Shown piece after piece: positions 34,955-52,894 of a DNA stretch of 64,000 nucleotides. The notes below the pieces were generated by a model. That model worked only from the letters and a program-made list of their open reading frames with translations. It was not told the DNA's origin and made no database searches. The DNA comes from Casuarina equisetifolia (Eukaryota > Streptophyta > Magnoliopsida > Fagales > Casuarinaceae). Both the position numbers and the translations under genes were made by a program. The first letter of the stretch is position 1. Each line of letters opens with the position of its first letter. The stretch lies in assembly GCA_028551475.1 (NCBI GenBank), contig CM052355.1, forward strand, positions 16,327,543-16,391,542. Direction: 5' to 3'.

Positions 34955-37900
34955 ATGGGTTATCTGCGAAGAGCCTCAAAGACCCTAAAACCCTTTAGAC
35001 GCTCATGTCTGGCTCAAAATCCCTCCAAAGTTGGCCCATTTTCCTCTCTTCTCAGAGGCAAACCATTATGCACGAGACTACAGGACAACCGTTTTGGTTT
35101 GAGCCGGGGGTTTGCGGCTCATTCTCGTCAAAGCGGCGGAGATAATGGATTAGATTTGAGCCAGTACCCTCCAGAAAGGATCAGAAATTTTTCCATTATT
35201 GCGCACGTCGACCACGGCAAGTCTACGCTTGCTGACCGGCTTTTGGAGCTCACTGGAACCATTAAGAGGGGCCATGGTCAGTCTCAGTACCTCGACAAGC
35301 TGCAGGTATATGAAACTTTTATGAGTGCTTTTGTGTTGTTTAGGAAGAAACGTGAACTGGGTATTAAATGGACTTTGTATTACTTTGGAGTATAGGTACT
35401 TTTATTGTTTGCTCTTTAGTGAGGTTGATGCTTGTTTTCCTAAAGACTTGAAAGGAAGTCAAATTTATAATTGGTTTCTCTTCAAAACTGGTTTGGTCTG
35501 AAATGATCTTTATGATGAACCTGTCTAACCCAGGCAAAGGAATATAATTTGGCATGGAATAATAAGACAGCTCATTCGTTAGAAAATGAAGAAATCCAAG
35601 TTTTCTATAATTTTTCTTCTTTTCAAATTTCTATCTGTATTACATTGAGTTATTTGAGCTTGACTTAATAGTGGGAAAGACTCTTTGTGCACTTTATGTT
35701 GTTGTTATGCTACTGCAAATGTTGTATTATTCAATTTAAAATTTATATGCCACTTGTTTGATGAAATCTGGAATAGGTGGAGCGAGAAAGGGGAATTACT
35801 GTGAAAGCTCAAACAGCAACCATGTTTCACCAGCATAATTTTCATGGTACCAACATAAGTGATGCGCAAGACCAACCAAAGTTTTTACTAAATTTGATTG
35901 ACACGCCTGGTCATGTGGATTTCAGCTATGAAGTATCAAGGTCTCTGGCAGCTTGCCAAGGTGCTCTATTGGTTGTTGATGCGGCCCAGGGTGTCCAAGC
36001 ACAAACGGTTGCTAACTTTTATCTTGCTTTTGAATCAAACCTGGCAATAATACCAATCATAAATAAGATTGACCAGCCAACTGCTGATCCTGATCGCGTT
36101 AAAGCTCAACTAAAATCGATCTTTGATCTTGATCCTAGTGATGCTCTTTTAACATCTGCCAAAACAGGGCAGGGTCTGGAGCAAGTCCTTCCTGCAGTTA
36201 TAGAGCGCATACCTTCTCCTCCTGGGAAGAGCAATTCACCTTTACGTATGCTTTTACTAGATTCATATTATGATGAATACAAAGGAGTAATATGCCATGT
36301 TGCAGTTGTTGATGGTATCCTGCGTAAGGGGGATAAGATTTCATCTGTGGCAACTGGTCAAGCTTATGAAGCTTTGGATGTTGGGATCATGCATCCTGAA
36401 CTCACTCACACAGGTGTCCTTCATACTGGGCAAGTGGGATATGTTGTGAGTGGCATGCGTTCAACCAAAGAGGCTTGTATTGGAGACACTCTTCATCATA
36501 GTCGAAGTGCTGTAGAGGCTCTCACAGGTATACATATTTACTGCTGCATTTCCTTTTTCCCTTTTTCTATTATTTATCATTTTTTCTAGGGAAGGGGGTT
36601 TTGGAGTTTAAATTATGGGTGAGTTCAACAATGTAAAAGAAAAAGATGAAGAGTTTCTGCAACCTTCTGTTTCATGTGCTGCTATTTGTAGCTAGACTTC
36701 GCAAATTGAGAATGAATTGGCTGATCCCCTAAATGAAAGTGTGAGTTGAAACCTTCAAGGAAGGTCACATTTCTGAAGTCAGCACAGAAAAATGCAGATG
36801 GACTCCTTACAGTATAAATAATGAAAGTATTATGTACTATGCTTGATGATTGTGGAAATTCACCTTCCCCCTTAAAAGTGGTATTGAATTAATCATGATT
36901 TGAATTTTTTTTGCCCATATATTTACAAATAATCTCATCTGAAGCGACAGGAGAGAGTTAAAAGTTATACTGGGTCAGAATATGTCCATGCTGAAGTATT
37001 TTGAGGAAAAAAATATAAAAAGAATGGAAGAAAAAAAGGAAGAAAACCATATATAGATGTTCTTTGAGACTAGTGATTAACATGTGGGTTATGTGTGACC
37101 GACACTAGTCTATAAGATATGTGGACTTATTTCTCTGGCTTGGAGCTTCATAAACAGCAAAACCAAGCTGTATAAGCTGAGGAATATGACCTGCATTTAC
37201 AGGATCGCATGGTAGTTTCTTAATGACTTATAACGGATACTACTGCATGTGAAGTTCTGGAAGAAAGTGGAGAAAAATAATAACTGACGAAGTAAAGGTT
37301 TTAGTTGGTTGATTGCCTGATGTTTCTTCATGTCAGATATCAATATTCCTGTATCTAGGAAACGAGTTGCTATCCTAACGATAATGCATGAATAGTAGAA
37401 CTTGAAATTCTAGACAGACTTCAGATATTGCTCTTTACTATTATAAATAGTCATAATGGCAGGTGATTCTTTGCCCTGGGGTTATATATATATTTTTGGT
37501 TGCACCCTTCATTTTAACTTCTTACTGATGTTCATATACACATCATCTTGATCGTTAGTAATCGAATCTGACAATATGGCTGATATATCCAATACTGCAA
37601 TCATGCAGTCATAAGCTTGATGCCTTTTCGCCCAGTGGAGGAAAAAAAAATATCCGGGCAAAGAACTTTCTAGTTAGCTACATTTTGAATTAAGGCCACA
37701 GAGATTGGAGTAATGTTGCTCAGAATGCGACTTCTTTGTAATGCATGCATTGACAACTGTCACAATTCTGTTTCATGACATCCATTTTCCTCTGCCATTG
37801 AGGTTGTTACAATCCTGTTGATTGGGTGAGTAAATTTTGAAACATATCAAAGCGAGGAAATTCATTCTGGCTCTCTCTGCCTTTGTATGAGCAGTCAGAA

Positions 37901-39820
37901 GTCATATTTGTGAAGGTTTTGTTTATAGCGAGCAACTGCTGAAGTTTCCATGAGTTGTAAAGATATTGTCTCTAGTATAGTCACTGGAGTAATGGCTGTG
38001 TCAATTTTACTATTCAGGCATTATGATTGGGCTGTTTTCTCAGTTATGGTTTATTTTTTCTCAGGGAAGTGGGATTATGACTGATTTCTATGATATTTAT
38101 GCTATGCATTGTAGTGGCTTGTCTTGTAGCAAACAAAAGTTTTGGCTGCTATTTGAATTCAGATTTTCTAGGTCCTGACATCTACCTTATATGTGTGTGC
38201 TTTTACGTGCTTCTGAAATGTAGGATTCAAGCCTGCAAAACATATGGTCTTCTCGGGTGTTTATCCAGCTGATGGATCTGATTTTGAAGCGCTCAATCAT
38301 GCAATAGAGAGACTGACTTGCAATGATGCTAGCGTCTCTGTGACAAAAGAGAGTAGTACTGCATTAGGTCTGGGTTTTAGGTGTGGCCTCCAATATTGAC
38401 TTGTTTCTTTTACTTCTTAGATAAAGAATTCTGTTCCTGCCATCAGTTGACATTCGAACCCCTTTATGTGGAGTAAACTTCCTATGTGCTTATAGTGTTC
38501 TACCAACAGGTGCGGTTTCTTGGGCTTACTTCATATGGATGTTTTCCATCAGCGGCTTGAACAGGTGATCTTTCTTTTGCTTTTCAGTAATAGAAGACCC
38601 AAACACTGTGTTGGGTTATTTTTAACAGTTATTCTCCTTGAAGATAGTGATAGTGAGAGTTTTCAAACATTATATCTAGAAAGTGGAATTGAGAGTTGAT
38701 ATGTGATATATGTAGTGTGATATCAAAAACCTTCTTTTAATTTAACACGTGTCTCTGTTGTCTATAGTACATGGTCGAGTATAATGTAGGGATGAGATTC
38801 TACATCATTATATTATTCCATAAATTATAATTTTTTAGATTCATTCTGCTTAATGTTATTAGCACCTCTGCTTTTTGGCCTACTAATATTGAGAGCTCAT
38901 ATTCTTTAATTGAATGACAGGAGTATGGAGCTCATGTTATTTCTACTGTTCCAACCGTTCCTTATATTTTTGAGTTTTCTGATGGAAGGTATGTAATGTA
39001 ATTTTGTGTATATGAGATAGTTTTCTCGTCTGCTTTACCAATGGATTTTTTCTGGGTCTGTCTTCTAGCAAACTCCAAGTACAGAATCCTGCTGCATTGC
39101 CCTCAAATACAAAGCAACGAGTTACAGCTTCTTGGGAACCTACTGTAGTGGCTACAATTATCATCCCTAGTGAGTAAGCTCTGATACTCCCATGTCATAG
39201 TTACTTTTTTGTTGCAAGCAAAGCATATACTTTTAATTTTTTGTCACTTTGTGTCCATTAAAGGTATGTGGGGCCTGTTATTACCTTGTGCTCTGAAAGG
39301 AGAGGGCAACAGCTGGAGTATTCATTCATTGATAGGTAACTTTGCACCAAAATTTGTCTTAAATGATATATTATCCTTTTGGTTCAGTTTTTGTATTGGT
39401 TAGAACAGTGTGTGGTCAAAATACTTTGTGCCCATCATCAAAGGATCCTAAATCAAATTTTTATTATTTGTAATTTTATCTTATTCTATTTTTTGGTTGA
39501 GACTCCTGCAGTTTCTTTTTTTTTCCCCACCCAGAAATTTAGTGAATTCTGGTTTATTTACCGATGGGCTATTTTATGCTTCATGGCTTATAGATTTTTA
39601 GTAACTCATATGCTGCTTTTTTAACTGATTCCTATCTTTTTTGGACTGTCTACCCCTGGAAAAGCTTATTTGTTGTTAAAATATTGATATGAATTTAATA
39701 CATGCAGTCAGCGCGCATTTATGAAGTATCGCTTACCTTTGAGGGAAATCGTAGTTGACTTTTACAATGAGCTGAAAAGTATAACATCAGGATATGCATC
39801 ATTTGATTATGAGGATGCTG

Positions 39821-39851
<31 letters not shown>

Positions 39852-40938
39852 CCCCTTATCTCTCTCTCTCTATCTCATTATCCACATGCAAATGTGTGCA
39901 CACACACCTATCTAGATGGTAAACTGGTGCCTCCAAAAGGTGCAACATTTAATTGTTGTCCTATTGAAAGTGCGGTGCTATGGTTCTGCAGTGTTCCAAG
40001 TATGTGCCATACTGCCTAGGGCATCATTCACTCGATGATGCTATTTATAGAGCTTATGTTTCCCCATTTTTAGTCACCACGTGATGCCATATATAGAGTG
40101 TATCTTCCCTATGAAAATCCCATACTGCCTGTACAGTAAATCTTAAATAATTAGTTTCATCTCAGCCTCATGCTTTGCCATGAGTCTTATTGTTACGACT
40201 AGGCCAAGAATATATCTTGAAGCTTTCAGTAAAGTCAGAGTCATGTAGAGCCATGTAACTTCCACTAATTTGATGCATATTATGAATGTAACTTACAGAT
40301 ATCAGCAATCTGATCTGGTGAAGCTTGATCTCCTCTTGAATGGACAGCCAGTTGATGCCATGGCCACCATTGTTCATAGCTTAAAGGCACAACGTGTTGG
40401 TCGTGAACTGGTTGAGAAACTGAAAAAATTCATCGACAGGTGTGTCTATTTGGTGTTAATGGCTAGTTATTTTTTATTCTTTTTTTTTTTTGGTGATTTA
40501 GCCCCTAGTAACCAAATGTATTGTGATTTTGAGCAGGCAAATGATTGAGATAACAATACAAGCTGCAGTTGGATCAAAGGTCATTGCAAGGGAGACGTAA
40601 GTTCTTGGTTTAAACTTTTTTTAGGTCACCTATTAAGGTTTTGACAAATTCCGATGGTAAATAGGTACTGAAAGTTCTTACAGTCATACCTTGCGTAGTT
40701 TCATCCCCCATTTTGGAGTAACCGCCTCTTTAACTTTCAGTGTTCAACTGAGTCCATCTATTCCAATTTCAGGATTTCAGCATTGAGAAAAAACGTTCTT
40801 GCGAAGTGCTATGGTGGGGACGTTACTCGGAAAAGGAAATTGTTGGAGAAGCAAAAAGAAGGAAAGAAACGAATGAAACGTGTTGGATCTGTCGATATAC
40901 CTCAGGAGGCATTCCATGAGCTACTGAAGGTTTCATGA
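34955..40938 (+). CDS. GUF1: GUF1/LepA (EF4)-type mitochondrial translation GTPase
   Basis: Ribosome-binding GTPase of the LepA/EF4 family. Relatives act on organellar ribosomes and are thought to promote back-translocation and accurate elongation. Exons: 34955-35305, 35777-36527, 38224-38380, 38510-38564, 38921-38988, 39069-39173, 39264-39335, 39708-39821, 40299-40439, 40537-40596, 40773-40938. All junctions are GT/AG and in phase, giving 679 residues, the usual length. The Arg/Ser-rich N-terminus ([17 protein letters not shown]) looks like a mitochondrial presequence and supports the ATG at 34955. GTPase motifs: AHVDHGKS 83-90, RGIT 121-124, DTPGH 159-163, NKID 213-216, SAK 244-246. The LepA C-terminal region includes [20 protein letters not shown] and a basic [17 protein letters not shown] tail. 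Intron 2 is about 1.7 kb. No lesion seen. It converges with the WRKY gene downstream. Confidence 0.95.
39831..39870. repeat. (CT)n microsatellite in a GUF1 intron
   Basis: About twelve CT units, a CCCC interruption and more CT units, only ten bases after the donor of exon 8. It could affect splicing if its length varies. Confidence 0.8.
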
Positions 40939-41163
40939 GGAAGATGTCCACAGAATTGCCGTCTTTGTAACTGGTAATGTGAGTTCATCCCTTTTGTTCC
41001 TGTTGGCCATATTTAGAATTGGTAATGTTAGTTCGTCACTTATTTTCTTGTCAGGCTTCCTGCTTTATGACATTATCTATTTGTAGGGAAGACATTGTGC
41101 ATATATGGGTGAGATTGTAATGTGTAGAGTGGAGGAAATTCCACGGTCTGCTTCAACCATTTT

Positions 41164-41169
41164 AATAAA
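41164..41169 (+). terminator. probable poly(A) signal of GUF1
   Basis: AATAAA lies 226 bases after the stop codon, in AT-rich sequence, the only canonical hexamer I noticed soon after the gene. Confidence 0.5.
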
Positions 41170-42055
41170 GGAAGTTTCCATACCAATTCTTCTTTCACGC
41201 CACCATTTTAAAATAACATGGCCCTTCACAGCACTCACATTTATCGTGTGCTATACTAGGATATAATTCTTGGCTTTTCACCAAGTGGCTGATCCCCTCT
41301 TTGCCTGTTATCAGGTTTTTGGCTGCGAGAAAATGTTCTTGGACGTTCCATGGTGGAGAGGCTGTTGGAGAGAGCAGAACTTGGAAGGAAGCAAACGACG
41401 CATACTTCTGATGAGGTGTCGGAGCTGCCGTGCAAAGAGGAAAAGTGACCGTATATGTGACAACACATTATGTTTTGTTCTCTCTTTACGAGTAGCAATT
41501 CACAATTTAGGGATGCTGGTAAAATAACCATGTTCTCTTAGAATTTTTCCTTGGTTCGTGTTTCAGTTCAATATGTAATTACATTACGTAACATTACTTA
41601 ATAAGCTTTCGATCGCCAAACTGTTCTCTGACCTGATTCTTAAAAGAGTCAGTGATCTATCTGGTCAATGCGTGCCTCTTTTAGTGCCATGTTCGTGAAG
41701 AATCATATTGGTTCCTCGAGATGTAATTGAAGAAACAGTTTTATTCTTCATTTTTTCCTTGGGCCGTTGAAGAAATAAGTTGAAGTTCCATTTCCAGAAC
41801 TTTTCTTTTTGTTTGCGAGCTTAAGATTAGAACACGATGCTCTACATTGCTGTGATACCTGGATTTTACTTAGATATTGAACAGAGGTAAGAACATGGGC
41901 TACATATGTTCAACGGATAACTTCTACCGTCGTGGTTTCAGGGCAAAGTTGGCCCGTCTTGTGTTTCCAGTTTAATTTATAAAAATCATGCGACGGAAGA
42001 AAAAAGGGGAAATGGAAGTTTCATTCCTTACGCCATCCCAGGTGATGTGTCAGAC
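41170..42055. other. convergent intergenic region between GUF1 and the WRKY gene
   Basis: Carries both 3' ends. At about 41315-41448 the plus strand holds a coding-like stretch, ENVLGRSMVERLLERAELGR then KQTTHTSDEVSEL ending in TGA, preceded by an AG. The opposite strand is also open for 91 codons. I recognise no family and list no gene. Confidence 0.45.
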
Positions 42056-45798
<3,743 letters not shown>

Positions 45799-45834
45799 TG
45801 CTCTTGAGAAATAGATCTGCGTTGCTCTTAGAGC

Positions 45835-45842
45835 TTTATATA
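45835..45842 (-). promoter_or_regulatory. TATA box candidate of the WRKY gene
   Basis: TATATAAA on the minus strand, 37-44 bases upstream of the first ATG. Transcription starting ~30 bases on would leave a 5' leader of about ten bases, which is unusually short. Confidence 0.5.
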
Positions 45843-45849
45843 CATCTAG

Positions 45850-48800
45850 CACCTTCCCTCTTACACGAAACAACCAACTGCTTTTAGACTTTGATATAAA
45901 TATATCCAAATCCCGGTGCTTATCTATCCCAGACACGCAGTCACACCAGAAATGTCAACACCCAAACCACGCTCCCACTATTTTCATATTGTCACAGGAT
46001 TAAAATATTAAAACAATTCAGTTTCAACGTCTCACAGTAAAGCCACAAATGAGTTCTAGGAAGAGAGAGAGCTGGATTTTCGGAAAACAATTGTGTAATA
46101 TATAGTTTAATACTTGTACAAAGCTGTTTCTTGTAGTACCATGGTTGAAGCTTGTGTACAGACGATGTCACAGGCCCTGACAGTCAAAAGTCTCAATGCG
46201 TAACCTGCTAACCCTGCTGGCGGGGTGGCTTCCTTGTCTCATCGTCAATGGTTTTACCATCACTTTTAATTGTGTAAGCCTGATGTACCTCTTACATCAG
46301 CCTTTGGGCTGAGTAATTGAGCTTTTGGATGTATTTATCGGACTTCTTCAACTCAATTCCTGGAAACCTTCATACCGTTTCGTCAATAACACGTCCTATA
46401 TCTGCACTGAATATCACCTCCTCGGCAATGCTGACATCGGCATCCTCAATTCATGTCGTGGTCAAATTTTGCGATTTATCCGCTTATTTTAGTAAGGGTT
46501 AAAAACTGCTGTCTCTGCCATTGACCTCCTTGGCGTGTACACCATGTCATGATAATATAATAGCTCCGAGCAATCCATTCATGCTTAGGGGAACAGACAC
46601 TTGATTAACTTGGTTTTAAGGATTCTTTATCAACAAGTTGCACTCCGAGAATGAGTCTGCATGTAACTTCTTGGAACGCCAAGGGCCAAAAGCTAGAACA
46701 TTAAAATGTATATTCAGTGTGATTTCCTCTCATCATTCCTTCCTTTGGCTGCATATTCGGTCTAGCGAAGTAAGATGGTGTGTTACCAATTTCACTCTTA
46801 CCAACCACTGTCTTTTCGTAAGCTTGTTCGTACCTCATGTGTACACTATTTTTTGAGTTTTTAATGAAGACTACAAATAGAGGACTTCGAAGTCTTCTCA
46901 ATGGAAATATGTCATTTGATTGTCACGGAACAACTAATAACTAAACCAACTAAAAAATTGCGTAGGTGTAAACATACAAACTTGTGTTTTCTTTGGATCT
47001 TGCGGTTCAATTGTCATTCAATCGCAGTTTGTTTTGATTAGTTCATCCCAAAATGGACCAATTCAGTTTGATGGGCACAACTTCCACAGCAGATTTTTAT
47101 TTCTTTTCCTACTTTTTTTTCTTCAAGTTAAATAAAGCCTAATAATGGGTCCTTGAAATTATTATGAGTTTGCTATTCTATGTTTGATTACATTGATTGA
47201 TATAGGCTTTAATGTGATATGAATAGATTGATCAGAGTATTTACCCTGTACATCTTGAAAAATGTGCTTAAAATACATGTAAAACTCGTTTGACTGGAAG
47301 GCATAACGCTATTGCATATAAGAATTATGACCTTTGAAATCATTATAAAGTCGATGCAACCCCCTGAACTCTTCAGCAACACCTGCCATACAGCTGCGTT
47401 TATGAACCTATTATAACAATTTATAATTCAGGATGTTGGCCACGACGCATATTTGTAATGACTTATGAAGATACTTTTTGAGTCGACGCGCAGATCAAAC
47501 ACTGTCTTCATAACTCTTAAGGCAATGTTGAAAGTCCTGATTTTCATAAGCATTTTGTGATTTATATTATGAACAAATGGTAGAGGAAGTTTGATTCGCT
47601 TTCCTGATAACAAATCGGGGGGCCAATGGTGCGAATTTACCTCTACAACTACTTCAAGAATGTATACATTGTTAAAGACTTTTCGGTTAAACTTTTCTTA
47701 AAAATATATATATTTTTTAATTACATACATGTGGGATTTCTTTCTTTTTTTTTTTGGTTGCTAACAACCATTTTTACTCATTTGCCTACATTTATTGTTT
47801 GTTAAGGACCATTTATATGTGATATTAGAGACGTCTGTCAATATCAAAATCGGCCATAAAAAAATCCTAAAAACCATGGCCTTTTTGTTAGGTATGAGAC
47901 AATATTTCTCGATTATAATAATAGAGCATGTAAAGGCTTTTCAATGCTAACCGCAATTTTTATAAATTTAATGAAAAACTGACAAATATTTTATATAAGT
48001 TTAAATCTACTTACCAAATACTTTGTCTTATGAGTAGTATGATTAGGTCATATCTGCCGATTCCATAACTAGCCATCATCAAAATTATTAATTTTCCTTT
48101 TTCTTTTTGTCTTGTCTTCTCTGGAAATGCAATGATCTCATTTGTTTTAAGTCTGAGTCTTCTCATTTCTTCTCATTTAAGAAGAAAACTCCAAGCGTTC
48201 GGTGAGTATTGGGGAATACAGTGATGTCTCTAAACAGTAAAATTGTCTGCTCAAAGCTATAATAAAGCTGTGGGAAGAACTGTTTCAACATTCATTGAAC
48301 ACCCAAATGCCCCAACCCCAATGGCATTGTTAATCTATCTCTGAGCATGAGACTCATCACCTGTGGCCCCAATGTATCTCGGGATCTGAGTACCACGACT
48401 ACTAATTATTGGCTTCGATTACTTCAACAAATATCATCCATTTGAAGCTACGTTGGTTTATGAACACCACTTGACACTTTGAGATGACTGCCGCATTATA
48501 AAATTGGCCACGTTGTGTATGCGATTCTTAAATAATTACAAAACCAGGTAAAGATATTGAATACGACTGAGAGGTGTTTGTATTATATAAGGTGGCCACC
48601 TAGTTACTTAAGAGCTTCTTACCTTATTTGAGATAAAATATTCAGATCCTGTTCCCACTGTGCTATTGGCTGCGAGATTAAATTTTCTGAACGTGCTGGC
48701 CTTTGGCAATGGAGGTCTTACATGGAAGTTTAAGATGTCATGGACTTTGGTACATCCTAAGGAGTTGTTAAACTCCGAAGGGCTTAACCTAAATTAGAAA

Positions 48801-50441
48801 AATTAGTGGAGGCACCTCTTGGGGATATTTGGGTTTTGTAGTTTAGAGATCTCAAATGAATATCAAGGCGGTTTCCTTGTCTTGATTGATTGCTTCTTCC
48901 GTGAGATTAAAGAACTGCCTTGAAGTTTTTAATGTTCAAGATAATATATAGAATAGCAGCCTCACCTGTGAGGAAGAATTGAAGAAGCCAAAAAAAGGGA
49001 GGGAAAAAAAAAGACGGAAGTGGAAGACTAGAAGAGGGATGAAGGGGTCAGCATGTTTCAGCTCTACCTTTCATTGGAATAAAAAATATTGACCTAAATC
49101 ATAATCTATACGACTCCCACTTTCCGAGACGTCCTCAAAGGCAAGCTTAATTAAATGATAATTAAACAATTATTTATGTAGACAGAGAGAGAAAGGTAGA
49201 GAGGCATGGTGGTCCAATTGCATTCCATAATCAAAGCCGTTATTTTCAACTCTCGTTGGTTGCTACAAGAGACTTTTAAAGCCAATTTGTAGTTGTTTTA
49301 TAAGGATAAGGTCAATGGTTTAGATTAGCCATTGAAAGTAGCATTTGAATTGGAGATAGTGTGAGATCTCCGTTTCACTGTCTGAGCAGTTGGACGCAAT
49401 TAGAATTTGGCATTTTTTAGTAGAGTTGAATAAGAAAAATAGAAGTAGGAGGGCTGCCAAGGCTGCCAGGAAAGAGACCCAAGTGCATGATTAATAGCAT
49501 CAGCCTTTTACTTGGGCAAACACGTGTTTTGGTTCATTTCTCAGGTTTGCACTTAGAATCGCCACCATCATAAACCTGTAAAACTTAATTGATACAGAGA
49601 TGATTAGCTGTGAATCTCATTTTCTTTTTTGCATCTCAGCTTGACCAACGACCCCAAGTGCATGTTCTATATATTTGACATTGAGTAAAATGATCAAACT
49701 TTCTTCCTGCTAAATGCAGGACTCAGAAACTGCAGCCCTTCTGCCCTCTGGGTATAAAAATGCTTCCAAATGGCACTACATCGAGTTAGGTCTTTCTTTT
49801 TAAGTTCTTCCCGCTGTACGACAATGTCTTAACCCCATTTGATTAAGTTATCTGATTATCCCTTCTTGGGTCTTGTTTTGAAATTGCAATCAACAAGAAG
49901 TTTAAACCACAAACATTGACTGGTGCAGCTTACCAACAAAATTAGAGGATAAGAAACGCTATTTCGAAGTCGGATGATGACGATTTCAGATTCATGGAAT
50001 TCAGAACGGCAGATAATACATGACTAGCGACACAAATGGACTAAATGAGGAGCCGGCGCAAACTAATAGGTTGAAAAGTATTGCCTGACTTTGTTGAATA
50101 CAGATAGATTGTGGTTTAAGCCAAGTTCTTCTTTTGCTTGAGCTGGTTTCAAAGGAATTCCCAGATTTTTCATTGTCCTTTTCCTCTACTAACAAAGCGT
50201 GGTTTGAAAGGGAATCACAAGAAAGTCCAAGTTTCAGTGATTTCTTTACTTGGTCCCACTATTAGTTTGTCATCTAAAAAGTTTCACTCGACTTTTCACC
50301 ATCAACTTGCTCTAAGTCATAATGAGCTCACGGGTCTTCAAGCACAACTGGAATCGCTAGTAGGCTAGGAAACATGAAACTAATCGAAACGTGCACTCTC
50401 AAATGAGTCCATTTGAGAAACAGGCTTCAGCTGTGGACCCG
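45850..50441. other. long intergenic region, no gene recognised
   Basis: Includes the WRKY promoter (to ~46.5 kb). Beyond that no frame gives a domain and I see no LTR-type termini. AT-rich patches lie at ~47.0-48.1 kb and a purine-rich patch at ~48.99-49.05 kb. Confidence 0.4.
46182..46187 (-). promoter_or_regulatory. W-box upstream of the WRKY gene
   Basis: TTGACT on the minus strand, about 385 bases before the ATG, within TTTTGACTGTC. It matches the core bound by WRKY proteins, so self- or cross-regulation is possible. Such hexamers are common by chance. Confidence 0.35.
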
Positions 50442-52359
50442 TTACAACTCACTCGGCCGGGGAAGAGGGGCTCCACCTAGAAAACAACGAAACAGAGTGA
50501 GGGCCTGTGAAGGAGACGTGAAAGGGACCTCACGGGCCGCACCCCTGACCGTTGCATATGTCAGATAGGTCACGTTCTTCCCATCTTTCCAGCCACCAAA
50601 TGATTGAGACCATCCAGCCACCAGCAGAGCCATTGGAGGATAGTTTTTACAGAACTTATGTCAAAGAATGATCCATAAGCACTGTTTTTTGCCCCTGCCC
50701 ACTGCTGTTTACTTTCCCAAAGGTCTATATTTGAGGTCATTGGAATCACGCCTTATGGAGAACCCCGTTCTGTGATTCTATTCCAAGTCCTGGCTAATGG
50801 ATTTTGATCCATTTTCCCATTGGGCAAACAGAAGATTGAAAGTTACTGACATTGAAACTTGATATTCTATATCAAGTGGCACCTTCACGCATGTTTGAAG
50901 GGGGCTGGGAGTCAAGAACCTTTCGACTCATAGTAAGGATAACGAAGAATATAAGTTTTGATAGAATCTTAGGCATACCTGCTTCCTGTCATACCAAGGA
51001 CCATATTTTGTGAAAGGGACTAGCTGCAAATCCTTGGCCAGATTGTTGGCAATTATTCTAGTTTGCGTGAGAGGAATTTTTGAATCTTGATCACCACTGT
51101 TTAATGTAAAAAAGAAACACTTATATTTCCCATCAAAATATAAAGTAGAAGTCGGCAATAGCTCAAGTTGCTGCTACCTCAGAATTGTTTTGGAACCACT
51201 TTTTCAAGAAGATGACATCCACCATGAACGTCAAAAAGTCAAAAGGGAAAAGGGAAAAAGGAAAAAAAGAATTGATTCTGGGAAGTCAAGAGTGACTTTT
51301 TAGAACCTGTAGAGCATGATAGGAATCCCCGCCTTTAGAAGGTCTGAGACGAGGGGAATGAGATTCTTTTCCAAGTTATCTTCTTGATATACAAGAGGCC
51401 TGCATGTTTATATTCAGTAGTTACTAATATGTACATCACACGGAAAGTAAACTACGACACAAACCCCACGAGAAACATTTGAGAGAACAGGAAGAGCCTT
51501 GATAGGCTAGCTGCGATCTGAATGAATTAGTAAATTTCTTGAGTTCCAGACACATAAAACAAGAGAGGAGAGAAAAAGAGACCCGTCACAGAAGTTCCAG
51601 GGGTAGGGCAGGCGAGTATTGTTGGCATGAATCGCCTCCTGAACTTGAGGGTTGTTGAGATAGGTGAGTATCCCTCCTTCAAGGCATGGATTGCCACTAC
51701 TTCCCCTTCTGTTAACCTGTCCATGGTAACAAAACCTCCCACTGTGATTAACGTCGCCCAATAATCATGTGCATTTCAATGTCATTACTATTCGAAACCA
51801 TAAACAACTGCGTATACCGCTGCATGAATTTTCGCATGCTTCCCCCGGGGCCAAAATTGCTCTGCCGACCTTGATGACAAACATTTAGGTAGGAGGAGAT
51901 CATCATCTGCAACGTCGGGGCTAATTTCCTCGGAAACTCTATCAAAAACGTCGATGCATCCTTGAGACAATTGGCCGTGGACGGATTCACGAATATATTT
52001 TGAGTCATTGCAGACCGTCTTCTCCAAAAGCAGTGTTTCGTCAGATATTGCTCCGTGTGATCACAAGTAGTCTCCAGACAGCACGCTTATGTCTAGGTCC
52101 AAAAGTGGATTCCCAAGCTACAAAAAAGTAAACCTATATAAGCTGGCATGGCCATATGAACATGTTTTTAACCTGCTAGCTGCAGTTTGTTGCTAAACTT
52201 CAATTTTAAGAAAATTTTTGTCTTTGTTCATTTTCCATAATTCTAGGTAGCAAAAACAGAAGAATTCGGGTTTCTTAGTACTTTCATAGGTTGCAAAGCT
52301 AAGATTTGGTCTTGTTGTACTCGTACGTCGGGTATGAAAGAACAAAAACTGAAAATAAG

Positions 52360-52803
52360 GCCACGAGTAAACCTTCCTTATAAACCAGTTTTTTTTTTTT
52401 AAGAAATGGGGGCTCCAATAATAAAATCAACAGTCTTATTAGAGCTCAATAAGACTAGACCAGAAAAAATTAACAAGCTAAGACCCCACCCAAAAAGGAG
52501 ACTTAATTATTCTGACTCAATCACTAACCAACTAACTTATATAATAAATAAGTAGAAATCCTAACCGTGAGATTTAAAGTTTAACATAGCATGTTTGTGA
52601 ATTAGGTTGTGAGGTTGTAATAAAAAATTGAAAACATAAATTATTCTAACTCAAAACCAATGCATGACGAGGGAGTGCTAGGACTCCCACATCATATATA
52701 AAGAATATAAAATGAGAACTTATAAGGCGAGAGGTAAACCTTCCTTAGAAACCAGCTTTTTAAGAATGGTAGGGCCCTTAATGATAAAATTAACCGGTCT
52801 TTT
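52360..52803. repeat. ~85-bp direct repeat in the carboxypeptidase intron
   Basis: About 52360-52440 and 52719-52803 share GTAAACCTTCCTTA(T/G)AAACCAG, a T-rich stretch, AAGAA, then ATAATAAAAT or ATGATAAAAT with (C/T)AAC and a GTCTT end. The ~360-bp span between them has no coding potential. It may be the footprint of a small mobile element. Confidence 0.6.
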
Positions 52804-52894
52804 ATTTTTCATTATGTTACTTTATAGTCATTTTTATGTGGGATTTAAATATGAGATAAATGATTGACTTGAATGATTGGAAGCAAGAAAAATC

